Below the pieces are notes generated by a model, which worked only from the letters and a program-made list of their open reading frames with translations, was not told the DNA's origin and did not search any database. Position numbers and translations under genes: made by a program. Shown piece by piece: positions 22,452-34,829 of a stretch of DNA of 64,000 bases (the stretch's first letter is position 1; the number at the start of each line of letters is the position of its first letter). This DNA is from Acanthosoma haemorrhoidale (lineage: Eukaryota; Arthropoda; Insecta; Hemiptera; Acanthosomatidae), in assembly GCA_930367205.1 (NCBI GenBank), contig OV884009.1, forward strand, positions 85,209,189 through 85,273,188, given 5' to 3'.

Positions 22452-22634
22452 AGTTAGCTGGAGAGGCTGCTATGAGAAGATAAACATAGGAAAGTCTCTC
22501 CAGTTAATCCCCCCACTGATTAGCGAGCCTGTATATAGATCGCATAGTGTAAATAAAGCATTCTTATTCTAACCATCAGTCTTATCACTTCAACCTCTTC
22601 CCTCTTATACGAGTCTAGCCTAGTTAATCGTAAC
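22452..22634 (+). repeat. gypsy-2 3' LTR
   Basis: This is the same 183-bp LTR as 20772-20954 with a few substitutions. It is followed by ccataccattctgg, which resembles the continuation of the LINE-A tail that ends at the left LTR. Confidence 0.9.
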
Positions 22635-22681
22635 CCATACCATTCTGGTCATACGGCGAGTCCATTTTGACAACAATTCAT

Positions 22682-23148
22682 GATGTTCTCAGAAAATTAG
22701 CAAGGGCCATTATAGAGAATTATTATTATAGAGAATGGTCACATGAACGGCACGGGATTAGTTAAGCAGGATTCGCCTTAACCAGATATTATGAATTTTA
22801 ATTGATAATTATTGAAGTTAGCTGAGTTCGTGGCCGGAGGTAAGGAGGTCTCGGGTATTATATCCTGTCCTGGGATTATATTTTACCTTTGACTAATAAA
22901 TAATTGCAAAGGCAAAGGGATCATAATCCATAGCCAGACATTATATATAGTTGGTATATGCTAAATATTTGATACATATAATACCGTAAAAATCAACTTT
23001 CGGTATTGCGGATAATATTGTTGAACGAATTGGCGAAATCTCAGTTTTACCAGATTATTATATTTAATTAAAAAAATTTATTAAGTTAAAAGTACAACCT
23101 GCCTTATTTGGCAATAAGTAATTGTGATAAATTTTCTCATTCATACCA
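22682..23148 (+). repeat. Direct repeat, copy 2 (right of gypsy-2)
   Basis: It matches 20494-20771 with substitutions and a ~150-bp extra segment, and ends with a reversed LINE-A tail (gcaataagtaattgtgat ... ctcattcataccat) that is complete here. Copy 1 shows the same tail broken by gypsy-2. Confidence 0.85.
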
Positions 23149-23279
23149 TTATAGCTGACACTTCTAAGGCAATTATATTATTAAGAAAGAAAAAAAAGTG
23201 CAGTGCGAGTATTTTGGACTTATAGATACTGAGAGGATGTAGGACGCGAGATTCATTTCCTTTACTCAGCAGGGGAATT

Positions 23280-24100
23280 CACTTCGTCGTGATGATGGCT
23301 CCTGGGCGGCTTCGAATGGGGATATGTCGGAGGAATTTGCTCTGCATCTTTCCCATACTTTCACACCTCACCTTTCTCATAAAAACCATACTCAAAGCAC
23401 AACTGATGATTATTTCCTCATTTCACCTATTCCTCCCCCACTTCCACCTAAAGCAGTTATCACATATCCTCAGCCCTTGAAACCAAACAGTATTGCACTG
23501 CTGCCTTTCCGGACATAGCTTAAGCTTTTGACAGGGTCTGGCATGCAGGTTTGCTTTACAAGCTCAAAAGATATTTACCACAGACCCTTTTCCTAATCCT
23601 AGAGTCCTACCTTTCTGACCGTTTCTTCCAAGTCCGCTGTGGCTTAGAATATTCTAATTACTATCCTATAAAACAAGGAGTTCCACGGGGCAGTGTCCTA
23701 GGTCTACCCTCTATAACTTATACACCGCCGATATCCCCTCATCCTCCAATACCTTCTTGGCCACAATTGCAGATGACCCTGCAGTCATGTCATCCCACTC
23801 AGACACCACCCCGAAATAGCATAACCTTTAAAAACACCTTAATGAGATCGAGGATTGGTGCAACCAATGGCGGATTAAAGATAATGAAGCAAAATGTTTC
23901 CACATTACCTTCACCCCCTGCCGCAAGTCTTGTCTACTATGATAGTTTATTTTAATTCCATTCCTCTCCCTGTATCCGAGTTAGTATGGAACTTAGGCTT
24001 CCATCTCGACAAACGACTGACCTGGAACCCACATACGAGGCTAAAAAGACAAGAACTCAACAGACGCTTTGGACAACTGAACATACTACTACAGCTTATT
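23280..24100 (+). mobile_element. LINE-A (jockey clade) reverse transcriptase remnant
   Basis: In several frames one reads AFDRVWHAGLLYKLKRYLP, FLILESYLSDRFFQVRC and YPIKQGVPRGSVLG, the reverse transcriptase fingers and palm of jockey-clade LINEs, then a weakened catalytic block (ATIADDPAVMSSHSD) and WNPHTRLKRQELNR. It shares ITYPQPLKPNSIALL with the LINE-A copy at 33450. Frameshifts and stops make it inactive. Confidence 0.8.
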
Positions 24101-24149
24101 ACCACACAAGAAGCTTCTGAAGAAAATTCTTTAAATTATGCCAATGACT

Positions 24150-24478
24150 ACTTTGCGTCAACGACATCATTCCGTTAAAGCAGACTGGATTTCAAGTCAA
24201 CCTTAGCGCAGAACACCCCCTTGTGAAACAACAGTCGGAAGCTTTTCAGACCCTCAATAGGAACCAGTACTTTCTAAGGACTAAACACGGCTATGATGCC
24301 GTTAGACAGCACGCAGACCTGTCCCACGAAACACTGCGCCAGGCGCTTTACCTCTCGCAGCACCTCTACATGATGCTACTAGCTTTATGAAGAACCAATC
24401 GCTGAGAGTGCGGGTAGCAGTATCTCCGAAGCTGTGCCAAACCTGTGGACTACGTCAAAGAGCCCAGGGTCCACCCCT
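24150..24478 (+). mobile_element. LINE-B-type reverse transcriptase fragment
   Basis: Broken frames here resemble the LINE-B region around 44990-45290: an end-of-fingers block at agcagactggatttcaa, an SHETLRQALYLSQ block and FMKNQSLRVRV, ending beside the CT microsatellite. Several stops and shifts are present. Confidence 0.55.
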
Positions 24479-25057
<579 letters not shown>

Positions 25058-25059
25058 CT

Positions 25060-27555
25060 GGCGTTTGCTGGTCAACTCGAACCATGGCTTTCTATTTATA
25101 TCAAAATATAACCACTTATGGGACCTATGAAGTAGGGGTTCAGTCAATCATCATCAGCAAACCAACAAGTGACTCCAAGGGCTGCCTTCAAAGATGATGA
25201 TGAACCCGATTGAGAAGAGTTACACCGCCGGTCAATGGCCCTTTGAACGTATTGTGTCGATCTACCTGCTTCAGGATTCCAAGGTTAGTATAACTGTCCG
25301 TACTTTCTCTGCTAACGTGCTAAATGCCGTGGTTAATGTGGCCCCTCTCTATAACACCGAAAAGACTCAGTGACTCTTCATTCCATGCTTTGGGCACTTT
25401 TAATAAATTCATGTTACATTGGAGGGGAAACTTTGTTACTGCGCTGTTCAATATGATAACTAATTAATTTCTTTATTTTATGAAAAAAAATATTAGTTTT
25501 AATTATTTTTCCTCCATTTAAACAACCAATTTTGCCTTATTTTGTTTCATTTATTTTTCTAGACTTATTAATCTAACAGTCACGATAGTGAACCGTCATG
25601 CCGCCGTCCTGCAAAAGGCTACTGACTACAAAAATGTTTCGAAATGGACTTTTATTTCTGTTTGTAAGCAGATAGAATTGTTTTTATCTTGTTCGCTCCA
25701 TAATCGACAAGTTGAGCTTTCGCAGAGCCTGTTTGGAGTAACTTTTGCTTTTTCAGCGAATGAAACAAAAAGTTAATGGCTATTTGGAAACTTCGAATCA
25801 CGGCCAATACGACAATACCGTGTTAAATTTACAAGTAAATAACAGTTTGTGTCATAAACTTAACGTAGGTGTCGTAAAACCCATTAAAAACACATAATAA
25901 AGAGCAACATACAACAGTTGATCGCTTTTAAATATAACTGAATGAGAGGGCTCAAAACTCAATGAGTCCGAGTTGAAGGGGGTTAATTTTACTTCGATTT
26001 TTTTTTCAAGTTAACGAATTTTTGAGTCCCTTTGAGGTACTGTTTTGACAGCTCTGTGGTAGATTTAGCCAGAATCAACGATTTGTTTCATCTAAAGTAC
26101 TCGCAGAAGACTAAATGTACCAAAAACTATATATACTAAAACTGTTCCATATAACGCAAAATTATATTAATATTATTATAGTTAAGTGATTTATTAAGAT
26201 CTCATTGAATTTTGGCAGGTTTAAAGGCGCGTTAAAAATATCGCGATATGCATGATACAAATTTCAGGTTTAAAAAAACAGTCTTAAATATACTGGTGAT
26301 ACATGTTTTTTAGCAACTGAATGTTACAGGAGCCTAAAGGTGAATTCATAAAAAATAAAAATGCTGGCCGTTGGGATGTTCTTTCCCACATGTCATCTGT
26401 GCCTATAATCATTAATAATTAGCATATCATTCATTGATAGTATTTGACAACAGTTGAGAATAAACAAAGTTAACGAAAAATAATGTTATAGGGAATTGGT
26501 TCTAAGCGAGCTAGGTCTGGATGTCAATTAACATGCTACCTCCAAAACTTATGATTGAAGCTATTTTACAGAACTTGTTAATTGTTACAGTCCTCTCATT
26601 TCCAGTTTTCTCTTGATGAGCCAAAAATAATCTATCCATGCCACAAGTACCTTTTAAATTGTCTTTACTTTCTATAACAAATCCCTAAATATAGATTACA
26701 GATAAATAAGCAAGCAATTTAAAGCATATTGTTATGACATTAACATCAATATCCATGCATATTGAAAAACTGTCTTACATCTTTATAAAGAAAAATGATG
26801 AATGAGTGTTATTAGAGAAATTAGATGGATGGATAAGATGTGACTAGGTTACAATTTTTCAAATACCCTGTAGTAACATCTTCCGTGCTAACTTTTCCGA
26901 AGAAAAAAAAACAAATTGATATTTTCAAGTCACCGCGGAAGGATCAGTTCCCCAATTGCAGTGGGGTTTTGAAGGATTGCCTTCTAACTTTTAAATTCCC
27001 ACCCTCAAACTCAAACTAAAAAATTAGTCCTGATTTGCATTTATCGAACCCGCCTAAATATTTCTTTTCTTTCTTCTTTTTTTTTTTTTTTTTTTTTTTT
27101 GTCTTGCCAGGGTCGGAATATAAATCTGAAAGCACTTTGGAAGCAGAATAAATCATGTTTTAACCACAGAATTATTAGAACAAATAACTGGATATTCGAC
27201 TACGGTGCCCATTACAGCTGTCGATGGTGTGGTGCTATGAAGCCTTGAACTAATTGATACAAAAAAGAAACAAAAAAAAACTTCGTAATAATAATAATTC
27301 GTAGCAAAAATTTCCTAATAATTACAAGAATGATAATTATAATTTAAGAAGCGTTGAAGTGGGATGAGAAAGCAAACAAGGACCGTTACATAATAATCCG
27401 TTCCTTAAAACCTTCTTATTCACTTCAATTACTTCCACTGACAGGCTTAAGTTAAATAAAGGAATTGATTAATTATCAATAATTAATCACATTGTTCTCC
27501 CTATGCTTTAGTTTTTTTTTTTAATAATATTTTTAAACTGCCTATATAGATTACC
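25060..27555. other. AT-rich DNA without recognised genes
   Basis: Nothing with a recognisable domain was found. It has long A and T runs (a T23-like tract near 27079-27101) and scattered short ORFs. The 62-codon ORF at 25588 has no known family. Confidence 0.4.
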
Positions 27556-27970
27556 TGAGTTATTTTGACAAAATAAATACCAAAGATGTCCTCATTACTA
27601 ATGGCCCTATACCATGGTTCAGATCTATAAAGTATCTTGGACTAACACTAAATAAATGATTAATTTTTACAGAACAGCTAAATAATATAATGCTGAAAGC
27701 TAAAGCTAATTTACACATTTTTCCGTTCCTGTTATAAAAACTTTTACTAAAATATAAGCTAATATTTTACAAATCGGTTACATATCCCTTCTATGTTCGG
27801 AGTTCCACCTACCAACCAAACTACAAAATCTTGAAATACAAATGGATACCCACGTCACACGACGATTTCGAAAATGCTATTTGACCTCCATTTTCCAACA
27901 TTATAGCAGTATTTATATAAATATATCCAAACAAAAAGAATCTTTAATAGTACAGTATTATCCAACAATC
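27556..27970 (+). mobile_element. Decayed jockey-type LINE C-terminal fragment
   Basis: In broken frames one reads KDVLITNGPIPWFRSIKYLG, then LTLNK and a run of KAKANLHIFPF. This is the IxWxxxxKYLGVxLD block that follows the reverse transcriptase core in jockey-clade LINEs. The rest is too decayed to place in LINE-A or LINE-B. Confidence 0.5.
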
Positions 27971-27974
27971 TATA

Positions 27975-29870
27975 TATAAACAAATAAATCGTTATAATAT
28001 AATTCAATATATTCAATCACAAAATTGAATTTTAATATGGTTATAGCCACGTTGTCATTGTATCTGGGCCGAATGTACCCTTTCATACAGGAAGTCAATA
28101 TCCATTTTGTTATGGATGTATTCATATCAATGTAAAGAAACAGCTACCGACATGTAACTGCGTAGATCAGGGCTCGGCCAAGGACTTTTTCATGGGAGAA
28201 TGGGTATGGTCAGCCTCTTCAGGATAAATGAGTTGCTACTTAAGTTAAAATGTGGCGAATCCGAACATGACGGCAACAACCTTTGATCGTCCCAATCCCT
28301 TCACGACGAGTTACGCAGAGGATTTATTTAAATGATAATTAAATTATTATATTGTTGTGTTTAATATACGCGCTCATCATCGTAAGATAAGAGGATTTCG
28401 AGTATAAAAATGACACCTCTAGTTGGTTAATAATTGGTAGATATTAAGAATGATTTAATTTATAAGTAAATCATTATCGAAATCTAACTCGTTAAACTGT
28501 TCATGAAGATACAGAAACAACAATAAATTATCAAAAAGGATGGCCCCTAATATAAAAATTGTTTAATTATCATAACTGCGAATAATTATGCATATTATTG
28601 TAAAATATAATCTGGAAAACCATGAGTAATTATTTAATAACGTGAAAAAATAAATAAATTGACTTTCAGTTTTAGTTGCAAACAATATTTTATTCCAAAA
28701 TAATGTTCATATATTGCAGAGAATTATTCTAACATGCAATCATATAATTCTTCTGCTCCTTTCAATATAAATATAAAGAAGTAAACCAATCAAAATCATT
28801 CAGAATTAAATACTCAAAAGAAAACAAAATAAAACTGTACTAATGCCTTATTATACATACAGGTTTAGTGGAGTCTGAACAATATTGAAATGAAGCAACC
28901 AATCAAGAGGCAAAGGTTAGAACAAAATTTTAAAGAACGAAAAATAGCTTAAATGATTTCTTTACAAAATAGAAGTTAACAATTATCGCGCACCTCTGTT
29001 TACGTCTAATAACAGGAAATACACTATTTTTAATTATTTGCCAAAGAAAAAATATATTATACACGTTCATATATATTGACAGGGTCCGAGATTTAAAGCC
29101 ACTGTTCATGAACTACGGCCGTAACAACCGATCAAAGGTTTTTTAATTTCCATACGAAACGCTTTCAAGTATTTAAAGCTATTATTTTTTCCTCATACCC
29201 AAAAATAATCTAAAAAATATTTCCAAAATCCAAATTTGAAAAAAGCGATAGAAAGCGGGTATTCGTCAGGTCCAAGCTGGTTTTAATAGCTGTTGTCTTC
29301 AAGGTAATAATCACTCAAATCGAGAAACATAGACAACTCGGAATCAATAATATTCTTTCAAGGAATCAATTATTTTTGTAGATAAGAGGATGAGGGGATT
29401 ACATCAAACGTTCATATAAATAGTGATTTGTAATATTCACTTCATTTTATGAGCGAGTGACATCAAATGGGTGATTGACGATCTGAATAGTGATTGGATG
29501 TGGTACAGCGACATATATGCAATTGGGGTTCTTAAAATATATTTACATATATAAACTATTTGAAAGAGTGTTTGGTGGTGGTACTAAAACTGTACCAAAT
29601 GTCGTTGGCATTATTGAAAAAAATACTATAAAAGCACTAGACCATGATTGTATTCACATAATTATTATACACGCACATATATTGTGGATAATTCTGTTTG
29701 AGTAATCAACGTCCTGGACGAGTGCAACGAATGTATAACTTGGACTCATGAAAAAAAGTTATAAAAAAAAATCTAATTCTGCCGTAATTTTTGGACGGCT
29801 ATATGAATTTTCACCAGTGAATGAGTGTGATAAAATTACGAATAGAAGTATTGAATGTGTTAATATACTG
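27975..29870. other. AT-rich DNA without recognised genes
   Basis: No coding or transposon signal was found on either strand. If the exon at 29937-29880 is real, this stretch would lie in its first intron. Confidence 0.4.
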
Positions 29871-29879
29871 GGTACTTAC

Positions 29880-29937
29880 CGTTGGGAGATCTCGCGAAGG
29901 CGGGTCCGAGGAGGACGAGCAGCAGGAATACGAGCAT
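29880..29937 (-). CDS. First coding exon with signal peptide, spliced at GTAAGT
   Basis: The minus strand encodes MLVFLLLVLLGPAFARSPN and then one base before a perfect donor, G|GTAAGT (GT at 29879-29878). A leucine-rich core followed by GPAFA is a textbook cleavable signal peptide with an A-x-A-like cleavage site. The 200 bases upstream on the minus strand are much richer in G+C than the neighbourhood and include a TATA-like ataaagg near 30020-30028, as expected around a first exon. The exon ends in phase 1. The next exon is not identified; the candidate at 13408 is not phase-compatible as its direct partner. The family of the protein is unknown. Confidence 0.5.
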
Positions 29938-30134
29938 GCTTGGACGGAGTCTCCGCCGAATCTGCCGGCTAGCACGCTCTCAGGCCCCCACCACTGGCCC
30001 TCCCCCCTCCGCATCTTCCTTTATCTACCTGTCTCCCACCTCCACTTCTCCTGTCTCTTGTCAACAGGCTATACTTTCCAACAAACACGTGGAATATGAT
30101 CACAAACACGTCTGTCTGCATGCTCTATGATAGA

Positions 30135-31200
30135 GGCCGTGAAATATATTTGTTCTCACTTAGTAACTCCATGTTCCACTCCTCAAAAAATGCTCATTTC
30201 GCCTGAAGAAACAGCTATTATCCAATTTTAAATAAGAGAGAGATATTACAGCTGTTTGTGTTTTAACGGTTTCGATGACGTTTTCAAAATCGAAATTACT
30301 TCTCCAGTTTGTTTGTCCTTATCTTTGTGAATTCACTGTCCAAGCTAGAAACGTGGAGTTTTATCCGCAGCACCTAAAGATCTGCTCCTTTTGTCTGAAA
30401 GGACAGCTATTTTAAATAAGGGAGAGATATTTCAACTAAGTTTATTTTTATGGTTTTGATGAATTTTTCAAATTCAAAAACACTTCACCAGTCTATTTGT
30501 CCTGATCTGCTAGGTTCAGTGACTTGTGGCGCGGGGGGGTTCTTATTTTAAAAAAATGGATACAAACCGGATATCGATACACATACGTACATATCTGATA
30601 TCCAACTGTATCCGAATACACAAACTGTAAGGCAATATAGAAGCCCTTTGATATATTTACCTCAACTCACGCAAATGCCACGCTGTTATACTGGAGTTGG
30701 ATAATTAGAATCTAACTATTCAACCACTAAAGGATTTGATTATTCTATCAAATCCATAGCGTATTGCATTACCGTGAAGTTATACCAAATTATCCTTTTC
30801 TCAAAATGACTATCAATTTTCTATTCCCCTCAATGGAATCTAAACCTACAGTAATTTAATTTAATAATTATCCTGGTGATCAAATGCAAGAGACTCAATT
30901 ATATAAAATAGAAATGTAAATAAAATGTATTTTATTTCAAATGTTTTGATTTAATTGGATACGAATATGAATGATGATAATGACAACATAGATCATAGTT
31001 AAGGATATACAAATCACGGCTTGTCATGACTTTTGTAGACGCATATCGTCTACCTCTATCACACGAATACTTCTGATGACTTCCGGAACTGGCATTTATG
31101 ACAATAGGCTAATAGACGGTAAGATTCGTAGGTCGGAAAAGCAAACCTAAAAATCGGATTTTGAAACTGATTTTAAGTTGTCATTTCCGACTCACACGGT
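30135..31200. other. AT-rich DNA without recognised genes
   Basis: Two related stretches at about 30180-30330 and 30350-30510 repeat the theme tttgtctgaaagaacagctatt / tttaaataagggagagata / gtttgtcctgatct. This is a diverged tandem duplication of roughly 180 bp with no coding content. Confidence 0.5.
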
Positions 31201-31601
31201 TTGAATATATCAAGACGTGGAATCTATACTGGCTTCGGCCAACAAGGGCAACGACAAAATAGAAGAGGTGGCCAATGATGGGGCCGACCACACTGTGGAA
31301 GATATGAAGAAGAAGAATTCGAAGAGAAGCCACGACCACATCAATTTAGGAAGCGTGGTAGTGCTTCATACCAAAAGCACGTTCAGGTAAGAAGGGAGAA
31401 GAAGAGATAAGAACTGTCGACAAAATTTCAAGTCGAATGACATTTAGAGTTGGGGAAAATGTATCTGTAAAACCGCTTCCCCTTTCAGTCTCCACACGCG
31501 GAATTGGTTTTAGCATATGTAACCAAACAGTATAAACCAGCTGTCAACATTCTTGATATTCATCACACGTATCGAGCCTTTTTAGGCATATTTAAAACAA
31601 G

Positions 31602-31964
31602 ATGCAGGATTTAAATTATGGTGACGTAATTAAAGATATTGAAGTATACCGGCCATCAGCTCTCCCAATGGAAATAATGCGTCAGGGAAAAGTGGTGGTT
31701 AAAGTTCCCGAGTCTATTAGTAGAATTATATCAGTAGCACGATCGATAACACAGCATGACAATGAATATTTATTATATATTCCTGCAGAGTTCAAAGATG
31801 CTGAAGGAAATTTCGTTCCTGAGCATGAATGTGTAGCACTGTCAAACTTAAGAAAAGTTGTTGAGACCTTAGCTAATCCAAAGACCAATCTAGTATTCAG
31901 TAGAAATTTTAGAAAGAAAAATACAATACCTAGAACCTTATGGGGTAAGAACGAATCCGGATAG
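31602..31964 (+). CDS. Unrecognised intact ORF, 120 codons
   Basis: The ORF starts ATG after an A-rich context and encodes MQDLNYGDVIKDIEVYRPS, then a region with SISRIISVARSITQHDNEY and LYIPAEFKDAEGNFVPE. Its composition is that of a normal soluble protein, unlike the low-complexity ORFs nearby. Two more open pieces lie just upstream on the same strand in other frames, at about 31210-31388 (QDVESILASANKGNDKIEEV) and 31393-31530 (SSRMTFRVGENVSVKPLPL). All three could be parts of one broken gene. I do not recognise a family. A captured host gene, an endogenous viral fragment or a transposon ORF are all possible. Confidence 0.4.
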   Translation: MQDLNYGDVIKDIEVYRPSALPMEIMRQGKVVVKVPESISRIISVARSITQHDNEYLLYIPAEFKDAEGNFVPEHECVALSNLRKVVETLANPKTNLVFSRNFRKKNTIPRTLWGKNESG

Positions 31965-32089
31965 TACCATGCCGCGAGATTACAGTATAAATAATTTTGT
32001 GTGGACACAGCAGTGATCACGCCAATTGTAAACCACTTGGAAACATACATTGATAAAATGAAAGGTAGAACAAGTCAAATTGTGGAGTG

Positions 32090-34395
32090 CAGTGGATAGC
32101 AGAGGAGCAAATTGTGTATGAAGTCTTTGGAATCGCCTGCAGTACGCGTGATCTGCCAACAAGAATCATGAAGTCTAGAAACGAACAACGTCGTCGGCCA
32201 GAAGAAGAGAAGCCAAGCCACAGGCCTTTTGAGAAACGGGCCAGCCAAAAATTTGAGGTCTTCTGTCCCTTTTGCCACTGTAGTTTGGACCAGAGAGCAG
32301 TCACAGGTACTGCCCAATCCTTGTCTGCAAGTTCCTCTTCCCCAGCATTCCATTCATCCCGGCAACCAGGAAAGTCAATCCCATCTTCAACCACAAATTT
32401 CGCATATTTCACCACCTTCAAGCTCATCCCAGAAAACAGAACCCTAATTACTCCTCTCATTTCCCTTCTTACAAATCTTGTCTCCTATCTTATCCCCGTA
32501 AAAAAAAATCCATAAGTGGATCCTTCCGACTCCTCATCCATTCTCCTTTGGAATGCGAATAGTTTTCCCACACTAACTAACTGACATCACTACTCCATGA
32601 CAAATACATTTACGTAGCACTCATTACTGAAACAAGGCCTACGAGTAAATGACCATTTATAATTAGGCATTATCAGACTTATAGAACTGATCACCCAGAT
32701 GAAGAGCACATGCAGGTAACTCTGTCATTGTCCACAACTCCCTTTCCCATCACATAGTTCCTTTGGTAGCACATGATTTCCTTTACTCCACTGCAGTGTC
32801 AATCAACACCATAACTTTCACCCTCACCCTGTGTAATAACGCATCGGTGTATTGCCCCATCCTAATAAGTCCATTTCCGATTCCCAATTCATCTTCTTTC
32901 TAGACTCCATCAGGCATCGTTTCCTTGTCAGTGGGGACTTGAACGCGAAGCATCAACATTGGGGCTCAAGATCCACAAAAACAAGAGAACGTGCATTGAT
33001 GCCGGCACAACTGTTGAAGATTTCCTCACTTCACCTACACCTCTCTCACTTCCATCAACAGCCGTTAACCTCTCTGAGGTCAAATACCTTCTGAAAAACG
33101 AACCTTACCGAAAATCCCCTGGATATGATCTCCTTACTCCTCAAATTCTCAAACGACTTTCTCCTAAATTCATGATCTTCCGAACCTACATTAACAATTG
33201 CATTAAACGTACGACGCAGTTTACTATCCTCTGAAAATATTCCATTATTGTCCTATTCGCCAAACCCGGTAAAACACCCAATGACGCCTCATCTTACCGT
33301 CCAATTAGCCTACTCCCTATCCTCTCAAATATATTTGAAAAACTACTATTAAAACGTCTACTTCCAATAGTTGAATCCTAAAACCTTTTTCCTAGTTACC
33401 AGTTTTGTTTCCGTCTATGACTGCTCAACAAGGCCTTCGCATTGTTTACTACATATCCTCAGCCCTTGAAACCAAACAGTATTGCACTGCTGTCTTTCTC
33501 GGTCCCATCCTCTATAACCTATACATCGCTAATGTCCCCTCTATCCCTAATATCTTCTTGGAAACATTTGCAGATGACACTGCAGTCCTGTCATCTCACC
33601 TGTGTTTCCGAGACAGTACGGTATTTAGACTTCCATCTTGACAACTGGCTGACATGGAACCCACACACGAAGCTAAAAAGACAAGAACTAAACAGACTCT
33701 TTAGAGAACTGTACATACTACATCAAAGGACATTCCATCTCTCATTCCACTCACAAAGTTATACTTAAGTCAATCTGGACATACGGAATAGAGCTATGCG
33801 GGACGCAAAAATGTCGAACATCAAGTGCATTAAATCCTTTTAATCGAAAGTCCTGAGAACAATAGTTAATGCCCTTTATTACGTCAGCAACAAAACCCAT
33901 CATACTGATCTTAATATACCCTACATTCTTGAACTCTTCCCTTCCAAGTTCATAAATTTCCATAGTAATCTATACAACCACCCTAATCCCCTAGCACAGT
34001 CATTAATTACATGCATTACAGTCGGTGCAACTCATCTCTATAATCCTCATCGGAGACTAAAACGGTAGTGACCTCGTGACCTGCTATAAATACGTGACAG
34101 TGGGAGTCCTGGTAATGGCTATTTTCTCTAGTCGTGTCCTGAGTGTCTGTGGCTCAGTGTCCATAGTAGTCCCGCAGACGAGCAGCCTGGGGAGCTTCCT
34201 AAGACTCCGCTCCTTCTTTCGCATGCGAAGGAGGTGAAAAACACGTGGATTTTGGAGGCCTCTGTGCTATTTGTAAATCCTGTATGGATGAGCGAGTGAA
34301 TGAAAATTGTAAATAGGGTATGAATAAGAGCGTTTATCACAATTACTTATCGCTCAATAAGGCAGATAGTAATTTTATCACAATAATGGAGTTTC
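32090..34395 (+). mobile_element. LINE-A copy, internally deleted (jockey clade)
   Basis: Remains occur in the order expected for a jockey LINE: a Ser/Pro-rich ORF1 end (32150-32450), an endonuclease block (FLVSGDLNAKHQHWGSRS at 32915-32965), reverse transcriptase pieces (KSPGYDLLTPQILKRL; ASSYRPISLLPILSNIFEKL at 33285-33345; FADDTAV at 33565-33590), the WNPHTKLKRQELNRL block, and a jockey-type C-terminal block (ALYYVSNKTHHTDLNIPYI, 33870-33930). The 3' UTR runs from 34090 and ends tagtaattttatcacaataatgg. At least two internal deletions, plus stops, inactivate it. Shorter copies of its tail are scattered through the window. Confidence 0.85.
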
Positions 34396-34829
34396 AATTC
34401 AGGTTTTACGAGCTAACAATTAAACTATTTCTTATTTAATACAACGATGGCTTCAAAAGATGATGAATATAGACCAAGGTCAGCGTCCCAGGGCTACACC
34501 CGAGACCATTCCTCGGCCCTAGGCCTCGTCACAGAAGAGGAACAGGTCCACGCTGGAGGGTCCTAACTACGTTCCAAAAGGAAGTAGCTTTTGGCTGCGT
34601 TCTCCATACGTTTTCCCTCTCTTCAGGAGAATGCAATTTTCATTATGCCGCTTTGTGCTGGTGGTTGCAGTTTCACACCATGTTAAGATTAAGTTTGGAC
34701 GTGCCCCAACAAAATGACCATGGGCCACCTGGACTGCTGAGTCCCATTGTTCCAATCTTTCCTTTCGTGACACAAATGGAAGGGTAGTCACTTCCCCTAA
34801 ACGCTGTATTCATGAGAGTTCATAGGGAC

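Larger units (their letters stand above)
20772..22634 (+). mobile_element. gypsy-2: internally deleted gypsy-1 relative
   Basis: The element has two 183-bp LTRs (20772-20954 and 22452-22634), a primer site, a shortened internal region and a purine tract (tggaggggggg, 22441-22451). Inside, the first ~58 codons of gag are joined directly to the integrase core; protease, reverse transcriptase and RNase H are gone. The integrase frame has a further shift near 21451. It needs proteins from a complete relative to move. No clean target duplication is visible: the right flank (ccataccat) looks like a continuation of the LINE-A tail that ends on the left side. Confidence 0.9.

Noticed and set aside
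34567..34791. Minus-strand ORF of 74 codons as a transposase fragment
   Set aside because: It has a protein-like composition but no motif of any transposase family that I can point to.
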